64,000 nt of DNA, taken from contig JASISA010000023.1 in the NCBI GenBank assembly GCA_031771865.1, positions 1,860,001 through 1,924,000 of the forward strand. Reading direction: 5' to 3'. The notes beneath the pieces were generated by a model. The model did not search any database, was not told where the DNA came from, and was given only the letters and a program-made list of their open reading frames with translations. Numbering within the stretch: position 1 is the first letter of the stretch; each line of letters begins with the position of its first letter. This document shows positions 1 to 10,472 of this stretch, one piece after another. The translations under genes were made by a program, and so were the position numbers. Source of the DNA: Nothophaeocryptopus gaeumannii. Lineage: Eukaryota > Ascomycota > Dothideomycetes > Mycosphaerellales > Mycosphaerellaceae.

Positions 1-62
1 GAGCAGAGAACGTCTTATCCATTTCCCGCATCAAATCTTTCAACAATCGACATAGACCACAG

Positions 63-289
63 GTCTCGAAGAGGTAGCGCAAGCCGACCGGACCAACGAC
101 CACCTGAAGAGACAATTGAGGGCGGCAGAAGTCACAGATCATATCAAAAGCAGAATCGTCGAGCTGGCGGAGGTAGCTGTTGAGAGTACGGATAGTTACG
201 ACCTCCAGGCCAAGCGGATGACGAAGCTGCGGAAGGAGGAAGCGCTGCGCAAGTACGAGGGAAATCATGTGAATAGAGGTGAGGAATGA
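63..289 (+). CDS. 3' terminal exon of a coiled-coil protein (5' truncated)
   Basis: An open frame runs from a probable 3' splice site (accacag, ending at 62) to a TGA at 287-289 and codes for about 75 residues rich in Glu, Lys, Arg and Leu with few prolines, as expected of a helical coiled coil. There is no start codon within it, so the rest of the gene lies left of the window, and positions 1-62 look like intron. The C-terminal part (VESTDSYDLQ) is loosely like the equivalent part of the next gene (SESIDTAAYD), so the two could be diverged tandem paralogues; this is only an impression. The function is unknown. Confidence 0.5.
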
Positions 290-974
290 GACGAGATTCC
301 GATGGCATGACGGGGACCTGTAAGAACATAGCTACGATTCACGACATCAGCATTCGACGTTCATTCAGGGACGTCTTGCTGAATATCAAAAGATAGGAAG
401 TGTCCCATTGTATTTGAGAACTAGAAGGGCATTTATGAAGTTGAATAACTGAGGAAGCGAGCAGCTCAGCTTGCCATCGACTGGCCAAATAGAACAGCAA
501 CGATGAAAACACAGATTGAAGACCTAGCTGGGTCGTCAACCTGTGCAAAAACACTGATTCGAAACAGGACTCTAGCTGGGTCGTTTGCTACTTCTTCGCT
601 GATGGACCCTAGCTGGGACCCTCTTCGAATATTCTAGCTAGGTTCCTGTTCAATCAACCCAGCTAGGACTTCGCAGACTGTCTAGGCAGCATAGACTCAA
701 GAGGGGTTGTTGCCGATCACTTCTTGCATGTGACACGGTAAGTGCACGTGCGACGTCAACGGTCATTTACCTTGTTCTGCGTTCTTCCTCACCACCTCGC
801 CGTCCTCTTGACCTTTCACACTCCACTCTTCCTTGCTTGACAACTATTGGACATCCTCCAGCGTCCAGCACCACGCAAGCCACTTCGTCTTTCAACATCA
901 TCACCAACACAGTAATCGTGAGCAGCTTGTCCAGCCTCGACTGCGTCGTCGACAACAACACCCAGCCGCGAAAC
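290..974. other. intergenic region and upstream leader of the 975 gene
   Basis: No gene is supported here. The stretch holds the array of CTAGCTGGG elements listed separately and a pyrimidine-rich run (about 775-835) that could be the core promoter or leader of the following gene. The short open frames in it start at non-ATG codons or have no splice context. Confidence 0.5.
524..666. repeat. five dispersed copies of a CTAGCTGGG-type element
   Basis: CTAGCTGGG occurs at 524-532, 572-580 and 609-617, a variant CTAGCTAGG at 634-642, and the reverse complement CCCAGCTAG at 658-666. The first two copies are followed by TCGT. Spacing shrinks from 48 to about 25 bases. The core contains the palindrome CTAG/AGCT. 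The array lies 310-450 bases upstream of the ATG of the next gene, where clustered transcription-factor sites would sit. Related strings (CCTAGCCGGG, CCTAGCTGGA) recur at about 46740 and 46790. Confidence 0.6.
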
Positions 975-1751
975 ATGCCTCAATTTCAAGGACCTCCCCC
1001 ACAGAAGAGGTGCAGAGTGGTCGACTCAGAAATGAAGGTTGAGCTGGTACTGCCTCGGCTGCAGACAGCTGATGTCTCGACGCCTTGCCCACGTCAAAGC
1101 ATTCCTACTACACCATTACCTCCATCGTCAGAGCGTCCGCGGCTTTGGGGTGCTCCAAAGAAGAGAATCAGTCTTGCTGCTTACAAGGTAGAATTGGCGG
1201 CTGCGTCCTCTGCGCAGAACGCTGAAGGTAAGAATCGTTGACTTGCGGCGTTTCGAGTTCAAAGATCTAACACGTGCAGTTCCGACCGACGGTGGTAAAG
1301 ACCTGACCATCTTGAAGCTCAAGCGTGAAATCGCGTCGCGAGATGCCACGATCCGGAGGAAGGACACCGCAATCGAGAGGAAGAACACTAAGATAACTCA
1401 GCTCGAGACGAAGCTTCAGCAGAGTATGCCCCACTATCCCGAAAGCGACTATAGCTAACACATATCACAGCTCAAGAGGAGTTGACGGGAACCCGCGCCG
1501 TTCTCCAGAACAAGAAGGAGACCATGGAGAAGCTCTCAGGCTCCCTTGAGGACGAGAAGCAGAAGACCAACAATCTCGGTGCAGAGAACAACGATCTCCG
1601 GAGCGAGCTCCAACTGAGCGAGAGCATCGACACTGCGGCGTACGACGTGTTCTTCAAGCAGACTAAGACTTGGGAGAAGCGCGGAAAGAACATGGATGTG
1701 TTGAGAGCGGCGGTTAAGGCGAAGTATCCGAGAGAGCAGAAGCGTCCTTGA
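975..1751 (+). CDS. predicted coiled-coil protein, three exons
   Basis: Exons 975-1227, 1280-1423 and 1471-1751 join in frame into 225 residues. Both introns (52 and 47 nt) have GTAAG/GTATG donors and CAG acceptors. The ATG at 975 (context GAAACATGC) is the first one in frame; the longer open frame upstream relies on a TTG. The first ~85 residues are Pro/Ser-rich. From about residue 90 the protein is dominated by Lys/Glu/Arg/Leu heptads (for example REIASRDATIRRKDTAIERK), predicting a long coiled coil, followed by a basic tail ending PREQKRP. No named domain was recognised. It could be a nuclear or cytoskeletal scaffold, but the function is unknown. Confidence 0.7.
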
Positions 1752-2089
1752 GTGGAGAAGGTGAGATGGTGAAGCTAACGAAGAGGCATCGGCGGGATGA
1801 GGATCGTGAAGCTAATGAAGAGAACTCGGCGAGATGAGATTCTGGTTCTTTACGTGGTCATTTTGAGAGAAGCTCGATGCTCGATGCTCGAGGTACGGTT
1901 CAAGGGCTTTAACTGATAGGAGTCAGCAGTATCCATACTACAGACCCTAGGCATCAAGTGGAAGTTGCAAGTATCTCATGGAACAGGAGTTTCTCAATGA
2001 TCTTTTCACACCACGCTCTTCCATCTCCACAACGAACCTCTCCTCCCTTCTCCTCTGCTCTGAACTCACACAGCATCTAGTCCTCCTCT
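1752..2089. other. short intergenic region between convergent genes
   Basis: This lies between the stop of the + strand coiled-coil gene and the stop of the - strand membrane protein. Apart from the tandem duplication at 1769-1838 and a short GCTCGAT triplication near 1870-1890, nothing was recognised. Confidence 0.5.
1769..1838. repeat. imperfect tandem duplication, ~37-bp period
   Basis: The unit beginning GTGAAGCTAACGAAGAGGCA at 1769 is repeated beginning at 1806 as GTGAAGCTAATGAAGAGAAC, both followed by CGGCG-type sequence and GATGAG. It lies just 3' of the coiled-coil gene, presumably in its 3' UTR. Confidence 0.6.
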
Positions 2090-2758
2090 CTACCTCCCTC
2101 CACAAATTGGTCTTAAGAACAAAATCCCACACACCGCCCCAAAAACCGCCGAAATGGGAATATGCAAATGATACAGATTCCCGACAAACCACCACACCCA
2201 CTCTCCCCTCTCACTATTCCGAATATGCCATTCCAGCCCCATGCGCAAACCAGTCTGAACCATAAGCGTAAGGAGCACTACTAAGTATGCTCTCGCTGCA
2301 TCGGAGTAACGACTATCACATCCTCCTCCGAAATGAAAGACGAAGAGAGGATAAAGAGGGCTTAAGAGTAAGAGGGCCCAGCCGAGGACCGCGGTGTCCA
2401 TGTAGTCGTAGAAGACTTGATGCATTTTGACAGCATGTTTAACATCTTCTTCAAGCCACCGTCGTTCTGCATCGCTCGTATTTGCGTAAAGTTCGTGTTC
2501 TCGGCGCTCCACGGTGTTGAGTAGGGTCTCTTCACTTGGTTGGCTTTCGCGTCCGTACATCGTGCTGAGTGTGATATCTTGAGGAGTTGATGTTGTCGGT
2601 GCATAAGGTATGTCTTCAACAACTCCGCTCTCCGCTCTCCGCAGGTCCAACCCACTCTCCGCCTCCTCCAAGCTCTCCGCAGATACCTGCAGCTCGCAGT
2701 ACGGAGAGCGACACCCATGTCGTGGGCACGGCGGAGACAGCGGTGCTTTCGCGGCCAA
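2090..2758 (-). CDS. predicted multi-pass membrane protein, 5' end uncertain
   Basis: The open frame ends in TAG at 2090-2092. Its C-terminal half has hydrophobic segments at about residues 124-143, 157-174 and 187-217 (counting from 2758); the last is long enough for two passes. An acidic, charged stretch (ERREHELYANTSDAERRWLE) precedes them, giving a soluble N-terminus followed by a membrane bundle. The frame opens at a TTG near 2758 and the first in-frame ATG is at 2560, so either the protein starts there (about 156 residues) or an upstream exon was missed; the sequence between 2560 and 2758 reads as plausible coding. No family was recognised. Confidence 0.5.
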   Translation of the reverse strand: MAAKAPLSPPCPRHGCRSPYCELQVSAESLEEAESGLDLRRAESGVVEDIPYAPTTSTPQDITLSTMYGRESQPSEETLLNTVERREHELYANTSDAERRWLEEDVKHAVKMHQVFYDYMDTAVLGWALLLLSPLYPLFVFHFGGGCDSRYSDAARAYLVVLLTLMVQTGLRMGLEWHIRNSERGEWVWWFVGNLYHLHIPISAVFGAVCGILFLRPICGGR

Positions 2759-4383
2759 ATGGCCCTTGCCCGCGCCCTGTATTTCCCGGGTTTAACAGCC
2801 GCATCCACCCTCCGCGTCTCCAAATATGCGATCTCGCTGCAGGCTCGTCGCGTGCAAAGGTGGAGAAGGGGGGAGATGAACTCCGCGTCCACACCTCGTC
2901 GTCGTCGAGCAAATGATATTCCGGCTGTTCGAGCGGGAGTGTCGGCGCCGAGGCTGAGAGGATGTCAATGGACCCAGATATCGTAGTCCCTACCTCACAC
3001 AGTTTTTGGCGTGTAAGTTCCTCACATCTGTTACGGAATTGGTGATAGAGCTCATCTCATGCTCCATGGCCCACCATACTTTCCGTGCCCTTGGTGAACC
3101 TCCGCAGTCTCCATCTCTCCAGCACTCCAGAGTGAGGTGAAGTCGCAGCGGCCTTCTTCGCGTTTTCGATGCTTGTTCTAGTTCTAGCTGTGTCTGGGCG
3201 TGCGTCAAGGTCACACCAGCTCTTCGGCTCGCCTTCTGCGCGTGTTCGGAGGGCCGAACTTCGTCCTCGCATCCGAAGCCGAAACCATTGGAAGAGAGCC
3301 GACCGCTGTTTCGGAGGGTGGGCCATATCTCGGTGCTGTCGCGGCGGTATAGAGATGGTTGTACGACGACCCACGCTCCTATCTATCTCTGTCCATTGCC
3401 CGAAATAGCATTTCGGGAAGAACACTTTGTTGTCTGCAGAGATACTACGTCAAGCACGATGGTTTGCAGGTGAACAACATGTTCGATCGCTGGCATATCT
3501 GCCGTACCTACGGCCAAGCTGGAAATCTTTCACAAGGCGACGTTGAGAGTAGGGAATGGAACGATCAGCAGCGGCTCTGCGGCCATCCGGACGGTGCCTC
3601 CCGATGAGAAATAGCAGGGGTTAGCCTTACAGTAGTGGAAGTGATTGGTTGTCTGGAGCGCTCAGACAAGCATCCGACAAGCATCAGGCGTTCGAAGACT
3701 CTTCTGCCCATGCACAGACCACTCGAACATGACAACCTTTGGAACCTACCGCGACCAGGGCCCACTCGCCTGTCGTCAGACTTCACATCGTCCTTTCAAT
3801 CTCGGCACAGAGTTATTCAGCAATTCACGCACACAGTTGCGAGTGGCTGTTGGGAGTGAAGATGCAAGGAGCCTCCGAGAAACATCCCTCGGCCAAAGAC
3901 TACCACTACACGAGCGTTACAATGCAAGGACACAGGAACCGGATCACTTCCAGTCATCTGTCTCGTCGCAGCAACGAGCTGCCTTGCCGGAAATGGCAGT
4001 CATCACGGTAGGTGTAGATACTCGTCTCGGCATGGTTGCTGCGCTATTTGTTCCAGCTTATGATATTTCTGCGTCTGACCCATAGTATGCACGTACAGCG
4101 GACCCAGTACTCAATATCAGAACAGTATAGCAGCTGGTCTGTCCACTTTGTTCGTAGGCACGGTCACATCGCCGAGGCGCCAGGTACAGGCTCTGCCTCC
4201 AACTAACAGGCCCCGCGACTCCAAGTCCTATTGCGGTTGCCATGCGCGTGACTTCTGGAGTCGATATAAGGAGGAGAGCTTCCTTCACCCTGCCAGCCCC
4301 TTTCTCTCATCCCTTCCTCATCCATCAACCATCTTCTCTTCCCGGTAGCCGAACTCTCACGCCGTTGAGCTTCACCATCCAAG
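2759..4383. other. 1.6-kb intergenic region, no confident gene
   Basis: Several short frames exist on both strands (for example 3057-3425 minus and 3645-4085 plus), but they overlap each other antiparallel, mostly lack ATG starts or splice context, and show no domain. The right end is the promoter and leader of the sugar transporter, with a candidate TATA element at 4265 and pyrimidine-rich sequence up to its ATG. Confidence 0.45.
4265..4270 (+). promoter_or_regulatory. candidate TATA element of the sugar transporter
   Basis: GATATAAGGAG lies about 115 bases upstream of the transporter ATG and is followed by a CT-rich run typical of fungal leaders. The call rests on match and position only. 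Confidence 0.35.
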
Positions 4384-6121
4384 ATGCCTTTCCTCAAGCG
4401 GACTGAGCAAGAGGCTCAGCAGGCCAATACGCTGGAGAAGGCTCCTTCGCCTGCCAATGTCGCCCACAGCCAGAAGGTGACCTTCTTGGCCGTCTTCATG
4501 GGTCTGGTCGCCAGTATCGGTGGCTTCATGTTCGGATATGTCTCCGGTCAGATTTCGGGTTTTTTCCAGATGGCGGACTACGCGCAGCGGTTCGGTGATC
4601 TGCAACCGGATGGCTCTTACACCTTCTCTGCTGCTCGCCAGGGAACGATCACCGGTCTGCTCTGTGTCGGATGTCTGGTCGGCGCTCTGATTGCTGGCAA
4701 GATTGCCGACACGCTGGGCCGCAGAATGTCCATCTCTGTCTCAGCCATGTCCAGCATCATTGGCACGATTATTGAGGTGTCGTCTCAGACTGCATGGTAT
4801 GTGAAGACTGGTATTAGACCTGCTAGCTGCGTCCACTAACATTTTCAAGGTACCAATTCGCTATCGGTCGTCTCGTTAACGGTCTTGGCATTGGCGCTCT
4901 CTCCGTCTTGGTGCCCATGTACCAATCCGAATCGGCACCAGCCATCATCCGTGCTGTGCTCGTGGCCTCTTACCAGCTCTTCATTACTATCGGGATCTGG
5001 ACTGCGGAGATGATCGACTGGGGCACTTCGGAGATGACCGACACTGGTGCCTGGAGAATTCCTAACGGAATCTCTTTCCTCTGGGCCATCATCCTCGCAA
5101 TCGGTATTCTGTTCCTCCCAGAGAGCCCTCGATATGCCTTCAGCGTTGGCCGACACGACGAAGCCCGCCGCACCATAGCCCGGCTTGGTGGTCTTGAGCC
5201 TGACAGCCGTGAAGTCAACATGCTCATCAACGAGCTTCGCGTCAAGCACGATGAGGAGCAGGCCGCTGGCGAGGCCCGCTGGGTCGAGATCTTCACTGGA
5301 CCAAAGATGTTCTACCGCACGACCCTCGGTATCGTCCTACAGGCTGGTCAACAACTTACCGGTGCCAACTTCTTCTTCTACTACGGAACAACGATTTTCA
5401 ACGGTGTCGGTCTGAAGAACAGCTTTGTTTCCCAGATCATTCTCGGAACTGTTAACGTTGCTTGCACAATTGCTGCGCTGTACATTGTGCAGAAGTCCGG
5501 CCGTAGAAAGGCGCTCATGATTGGTGCCGCCTGGATCTTCATGTGTTTCATGGTCTACGCATTCGTCGGCGAATACGTCCTGCCCAACAACCCGAAGATT
5601 GGCGGGAATGTGCTCATTGTCTTCTCCTGCTTTGCCATTGCATCCTTCGCCACGACTTGGGGTCCTCTCGTCTGGGCTGTCGTCGGTGAGCTTTACCCAA
5701 CCAAGTACCGTGGACCATGCATGGCTCTCGCCACCGCATCCAACTGGCTCTGGAACTTCTGTAAGTCTTGCCCTCCTTATGTCTCTCACCAGCACCCAGC
5801 TGACCTCTCCCAGTGATCTCCTTCTTCACCCGCTTCATCACCGACGCCATCCACTACTGGTACGGTCTCGTCTTCGCCGGCTGCTGTTTGGCCCTCGTCG
5901 CCATCGTCTTCTTCTTCATGATCGAGACCAAGGATCGCAGCTTGGAGGAGATCGATACCATGTACGTCCTCGGCGTCAATCCAATCACGTCTGCATCTTG
6001 GGACGGCAGCAAGGTTCCTAACTCTGCGGATACGAGCGGTCGCAACTCAAGCGATGCTGCTGCTGCGGAGAAGGAGGCTGCTTCTGTTGAGCGTGTGCCC
6101 ACGAGGACTGTTGAGGAGTAG
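4384..6121 (+). CDS. MFS sugar transporter (hexose transporter-like)
   Basis: Exons 4384-4796, 4850-5760 and 5814-6121 give 543 residues, the usual size for the fungal sugar porter family (12 TM helices). Family marks are visible: LGRR after TM2-3 (about 111-114), PESPR at the end of the first half (228-232), QQLTGANFFFYYG in TM7 (305-317), the second-half basic loop SGRRKA, and ETKDRSLEEID after TM12, which replaces the common PETKG. It should import hexoses across the plasma membrane by proton symport or facilitated diffusion; the exact sugar cannot be read from sequence. Both introns (53 nt each) have clean GT-AG borders. The N-terminus has about 30 soluble residues and the C-terminal tail is Ser/Ala/Glu-rich. 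Confidence 0.93.
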
Positions 6122-6329
6122 GGGTAGCTTTGAAAAGATTGATGTAGTATGAGAAAGAATAATGTCAAATTCTACGCATCTACTTTGGTCAGGGCGTTTG
6201 TTCATTCACTTGATGTTTAGTCTATGAAGATTCGTCAGAGGAAGCTCAACGCTAGTTGATGTTCCCTGCAGTGAACATTTGCAGCCACTCACCTCCAACC
6301 GGTGCAAGGTAAGGATCACGAAGCGCGCT

Positions 6330-6620
6330 TCACTTCAAAGAGAAATCTCGTCCATGTCTCCAGTTACCTTCCCTCCCATTTCCTTCACCAGCCCTCTGCA
6401 CGATCTCCGCCTCTGCACCTCTCTTCCAATTTCCTTCTCGCGCATTTCCTCCACCTGCCGCGTCCCTCTGAACGATGTATTCAGTATGTGTTGCGGAGCG
6501 TTCGGGAAGGTTGGTGTCGGTGTGGCCGACGTGGCAGCCGGAGCAGTCTGTGTTTGCCGTTGGGAGGGCTGTTGTGAATGCCGCTAGGGGGAGGAGGGAG
6601 GTGGTGATGAAGAACTTCAT
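6330..6620 (-). CDS. small secreted protein with an internal repeat and dibasic sites
   Basis: The 96-residue frame starts with a good ATG at 6620. The first ~19 residues (MKFFITTSLLPLAAFTTALP) form a clear signal peptide. The mature part has one close cysteine pair (CSGC) and then two copies of a ~22-residue unit of the pattern IVQR..(A/G)G.GN.REGNW(K/R); the first copy ends NWKRG and is followed by AEAE. A Lys-Arg site followed by an acidic-alanine spacer between repeats resembles kexin-processed peptide precursors (pheromone-type or KEP/dikaritin-type), but no known core peptide was recognised. No DUF3328/UstY-like gene is adjacent. Secretion is well supported; processing is inference. Confidence 0.65.
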   Translation of the reverse strand: MKFFITTSLLPLAAFTTALPTANTDCSGCHVGHTDTNLPERSATHTEYIVQRDAAGGGNAREGNWKRGAEAEIVQRAGEGNGREGNWRHGRDFSLK

Positions 6621-7702
6621 GGTTGATTGGTGAGTTTGAATTGACTTGTAAGTCTAGTGAGTTTTATATTTCTTAAGTGCAATACAATTCTTTAATGATG
6701 GATGTTGATGGAAGTGAGGCCTCATATACAACAACCCCTTCACTGCGTGCACAAGCTTCAGTCTGAACGAAATTGTGCATGAGAGGGTGTCCAACGTTGC
6801 ATCCGGTAAGATCCAAGAGCTGAGCGGAGAGAGGTATGATGCATAGCTAGCTAGTTGAGAGATCAATGCCCACAACATGATGAGTCTCCTGTGTGTGTGT
6901 GTGTGTTTGGTTGCTTGTGGTATGCCTGAGCAAGTGGTTGGCCTAACATTCGGACGCCGTACCTTCCCAAGCAGGCCTATGTAGTCAAGTCAAGTGAAGA
7001 AATGCCCAGTTCGGTGCCTTTGAACACTATTCTCTAAGTGCTCAACTTCAAATGACCTCTCGTTGCAACACGATGGGATGCTAATGCGAGATGTCGTTAT
7101 CGTCTCCCACAAAGCGAGGGTCTTTGATACAACGCTGAGTTTGGTAGATCGACCCTTCGATGCAGAATATTGGGCAGGAGACAACTGTAGAAACTGTGCT
7201 AATCGTATTTGGTTTCCTTTGAACGAACGGGCCGTCGCGGTTCAATCATGGAGGGACTATCCATGCCGAGACATTATTTGATCGTGGCATTGCTCTGAAC
7301 ACTCCCCCTAAGGGCTCATGTGTAGGCCGAGCATTGTCATCCTCCCTTTCAAACCGATGACTCTGGCAGATTCCAGATGAGGTATGATGGAATGCATACA
7401 TGTACGAATTTCCAAATATGTGATACACTGGGCTGTTCAGAGACAGGCTGGAGACTTGACGGCGCAGTAGACATCTTGTCTCAGGATGGGAGCTTCCATG
7501 TGCAGTCTGCCCTTGGTGAGGATCTAATCCAAGTCAAGCCTCAAGAACAGTCTGGTGTCGTCTCTCATATTCACGAGGTATGTTCCGCCTCTTTGCCTGA
7601 TATGTGACAATACCTTTTCTGTGCCATTCAAGAGAAGCGCTCGCCAACATTCTAGCCGCACATCAAACATCATCATCATAAACATCTTTAGCAGGCTAAG
7701 CG
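6621..7702. other. intergenic, with a (GT)8 run
   Basis: No confident gene was found. A perfect GT dinucleotide run occupies 6891-6906. The short frame at 7377-7578 (containing GAVDILSQDGSFHVQSALGE) ends at a GTATGT and could be a stray exon of the decayed gene that follows, but no continuous model could be built. Confidence 0.4.
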
Positions 7703-8232
7703 ATGGGGACCACTACAGCAAAAGAACAGATCGCTCTGGTAATGGTCACCGCAAACATTCGGAACTTCATCCTGTGGGTAGGTGACGAATGTCGCAGCAA
7801 AGACCAAAACTGACGGTCGATTAGTTTCATCGAACCTGACTACTATGTCATCATCCACACCTCTCAGTAAGACAAGTCGTTCCAGTTCAGAAGAGATCTC
7901 CTTGAGAAAGCCTTGCCTTGGTTCGAGATCACCATTGCCCTCGGCCACAAGAAGGGCAAGCAAACGGCCTTGCTTCTGACAGACACCCATCCAGACATCA
8001 TCAGGCACATCTTGCGAGACATATAAGCGGACGTCTGATTACAGAAGATATTCGACCTATGGAGGTTACTGAGTTTGAGAATGTTCCGCAGGTGCTCAGT
8101 GATATTATGGCTAGCCTTGTTCAGGACCTATGGGGTAGTGTTCATTTGAGGCCTGGCTGCGTGGAGGAATACTTTGCTGATGCGGTAGGCAAAGAGATCA
8201 AGGCTGCCGTGGCTCTCAAGAAGAACGCATAA
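7703..8232 (+). pseudogene. decayed protein-coding gene of unknown function
   Basis: Protein-like sequence continues through several frame breaks. It opens ATGGGGACC at 7703, with a candidate intron near 7777-7823. The frame containing EPDYYVIIHTSQ is interrupted by TAA at about 7867. The same frame then resumes with RRDLLEKALPWFEITIALG and HPDIIRHILRD before another TAA at about 8023. A last open stretch in a different frame (PMEVTEFENVPQVLSDIMAS) ends at 8232. The stops follow CAG- or ATA-type codons and cannot all be removed with normal-sized introns, so a degraded gene is the simplest reading. The antisense frame 7688-8008 is open but reads less like protein. The family was not recognised. 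Confidence 0.4.
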
Positions 8233-9581
8233 TCTCTGCTACACGGTCTCTGCAAGGCGTACGAGAGTGCGGCTGTAAGCTCCAGAGCAAATGATTTCTC
8301 CAAAGCCTCCTGCTCGGATCCCATTCTTTTCGGAAATTCTGTCGGCTCGTGGTCCCGTCTCTGGTGAATCTCACGTTCGTCGGAGTCAAATACCGTTGAT
8401 ACCAGCTTTTTGGAAGGCGTAAGAAAGTTGTCGGTCATGTCGCCAAGGTCCAGACTAGCAGTCACAGCATATCGACAGCACTGCTCAACATTGGCGTCGA
8501 AAGATCCAAATCCGGAAGGAGCAAGAGCGGACTCATGTGCCGTGTCCACAAAGTTCCAGGTCTTGCATCGGATGGAAAGAATGAAGGCAGGCAGTCCGCT
8601 TGAGGGTATTGTGTTTGTCCCACGAAGCGAGGATCGATCATGTTCGTAAGGGTAACGCGGTCAATATCCTTCTTCAGAGCCTGAGTCACTCCTCGGACTG
8701 CACGACTGTATCGAATGCGCGGATGCTCTTACGGCCGCGTATGTAAGCTGCCGGGTGTACATCCAGCAGCATATCCGGTATCTCGATCCACCAGCACAAG
8801 GATATGATGCTTAGGTCTACTTGACCTCCTCCTCCACTCTGGCGGCTCCGGCGGTCAATCACGACTGGGATGGGGGCGGTCTTGGAGAAAGCTTTCGCAG
8901 GAGACCGCCAGAACCGCCAGAAATTCAGGTCCGGCGAACAAATTACGTACGTCGGTACGGAGTACGATCGATGCTCCATCTCCTTTCAGCTCATGCTCAC
9001 CCGTGCTCATCATCATCTTTGTCACAAATCCAAAGAGGGTTCGCGATCCCTCCGGAACCTTAACATGTTCCGTGTTCCCCCCGTCTCCACGCAGCACGAT
9101 CCGATCCAGGCACCCACGCTACGAAGCAATCCTCCTTCTAGATGTCAAACGCGGTAAGGGATGAGCTGTCAGTGCGTGCTGCGACGTGTCAGATCTCGGA
9201 GTGGTTTAAGGACCGAAATTGTCGTTGGCCTGGGTAATTGCTGCGAGTGCTTCAGGTTGTGAACACGTCAAGGCGCCGTGTCTTGGAGGACAACCGCATA
9301 CGAGAGACTCAAGTACCTCGGTGCAGATGAAGAGTGAAATGAAGATGAAGCGCCTGTGTAACAGATTTTGAGTTTGAATTCGAGGTGCTGGAAGATGTAT
9401 ACCAGGTAGAGCATATATGGCGGTAGCATGCATCGGAAATACTCAAATGAGGAAGTTCAGAAACCGAGCTATTCTTTCAGATAGTTTGTGTGCTGTTCGT
9501 TGCCGATGAGCCACGTTCGAGCAATGGCGCCATATTGCCTGTTTGTCTGCAAGGCCATATTTAAATATCGTTCTCGCATCC
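8233..9581. other. intergenic; scattered minus-strand coding-like fragments
   Basis: Minus-strand frames at 8142-8549, 8462-8689, 8686-8979 and 8855-9097 each have short protein-like passages (for example ALKKDIDRVTLTNMIDPRFV), but none links to the next with credible splice sites and none has a recognised domain. They may be remnants of another decayed gene. No gene is called. Confidence 0.35.
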
Positions 9582-10472
9582 TCAATAGATCGAGATATCC
9601 TCCAACAGAGCGGCCTGCTGCATAATCGTTAACTCCCTTCCAAAAACAGCCTGCTGAATGCTGTTATAGACCCAGGCCTCCTCCGTATAATACGCGAAAA
9701 GCTCCTTGTCCCCTATGTCAGGCACATCGAACAAGTCCACAATTTCCGGAACTGTGCAGAACCCTTGGAGCCTAGCTGCTCGCGTACCAGTCTTGCTGTT
9801 GACTTGCAAAGGCGTAATAGGGTACTTCGGAAATCCTCTATCTTCACCACGTCGCCGTTGCTGGATGAATACAGGAAGGTACGCAGGTTCTCGGCTGATC
9901 TGGTGGTACAAGGCCACGATCTCGCTTTCGGTCATATCCTGGCTGTAGCCTTCCTCAACGCCTTGATATGTGAATTTCTTCATGTCGACGAGAAAGCTGG
10001 CCTCGGGATCGATGAGGTTCAGCTTCGGTACGTGGATTCTCACGTGGAGATCGAATAGCTGTTGAGCGGTGTAGCTCGTGGTCGATAATCCGCCTCCGTG
10101 ACTTGGGTCGCACGCCGCTTCCCCGTTTCGATAGGTCGCAAAGATCTCAGCATCACCGCATCGATCGTCCTCATCCTTCTGGATCCCGCGATACTTAAGA
10201 AAAAGGCGAAGTGCTTCCAGCAAAGGCAACTCTGCTATGGCACGTATCTCGGTCGCTCGCTTCCTCAGTCGCTCAATGGCAGCGGTCAAGCGAAATCGAG
10301 CAATCTTGTCTTGACTCTTGTCATCATCGATGATGTCCTTCAATTCGTGGTTGACCGATCGACAGCTCTGCAAGTCTTTGACATTGGTGTGCAGGAAAAT
10401 GTGCAGCTTGAGCTCGGTAGGCAGTGCAGCAAAGCACGGCGGATGGGGGAAGGAAGCCATGTCAGAGGGCAT
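9582..10472 (-). CDS. F-box-like domain protein
   Basis: The intronless frame starts at the ATG at 10472 (an in-frame TTG lies one codon upstream) and codes for 296 residues ending in TGA. Near the N-terminus, PTELKLHIFLHTNVKDLQSC followed by RSVNHELKDII matches the F-box pattern (LP.EL...I...L...DL...R.V...), the Skp1-binding helix bundle of SCF ubiquitin ligase adaptors. The remainder (about 230 residues) has no WD40 or leucine-rich repeats that I can see, and is typical of the many lineage-specific fungal F-box proteins whose substrates are unknown. It is flanked by gene-poor DNA. Confidence 0.75.
   Translation of the reverse strand: MPSDMASFPHPPCFAALPTELKLHIFLHTNVKDLQSCRSVNHELKDIIDDDKSQDKIARFRLTAAIERLRKRATEIRAIAELPLLEALRLFLKYRGIQKDEDDRCGDAEIFATYRNGEAACDPSHGGGLSTTSYTAQQLFDLHVRIHVPKLNLIDPEASFLVDMKKFTYQGVEEGYSQDMTESEIVALYHQISREPAYLPVFIQQRRRGEDRGFPKYPITPLQVNSKTGTRAARLQGFCTVPEIVDLFDVPDIGDKELFAYYTEEAWVYNSIQQAVFGRELTIMQQAALLEDISIY

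Noticed and set aside
2362..2892. 176-codon minus-strand frame overlapping the membrane protein
   Set aside because: It starts at GTG, is Arg/Ala-rich and lies in a different phase from the TM-bearing frame over the same DNA.
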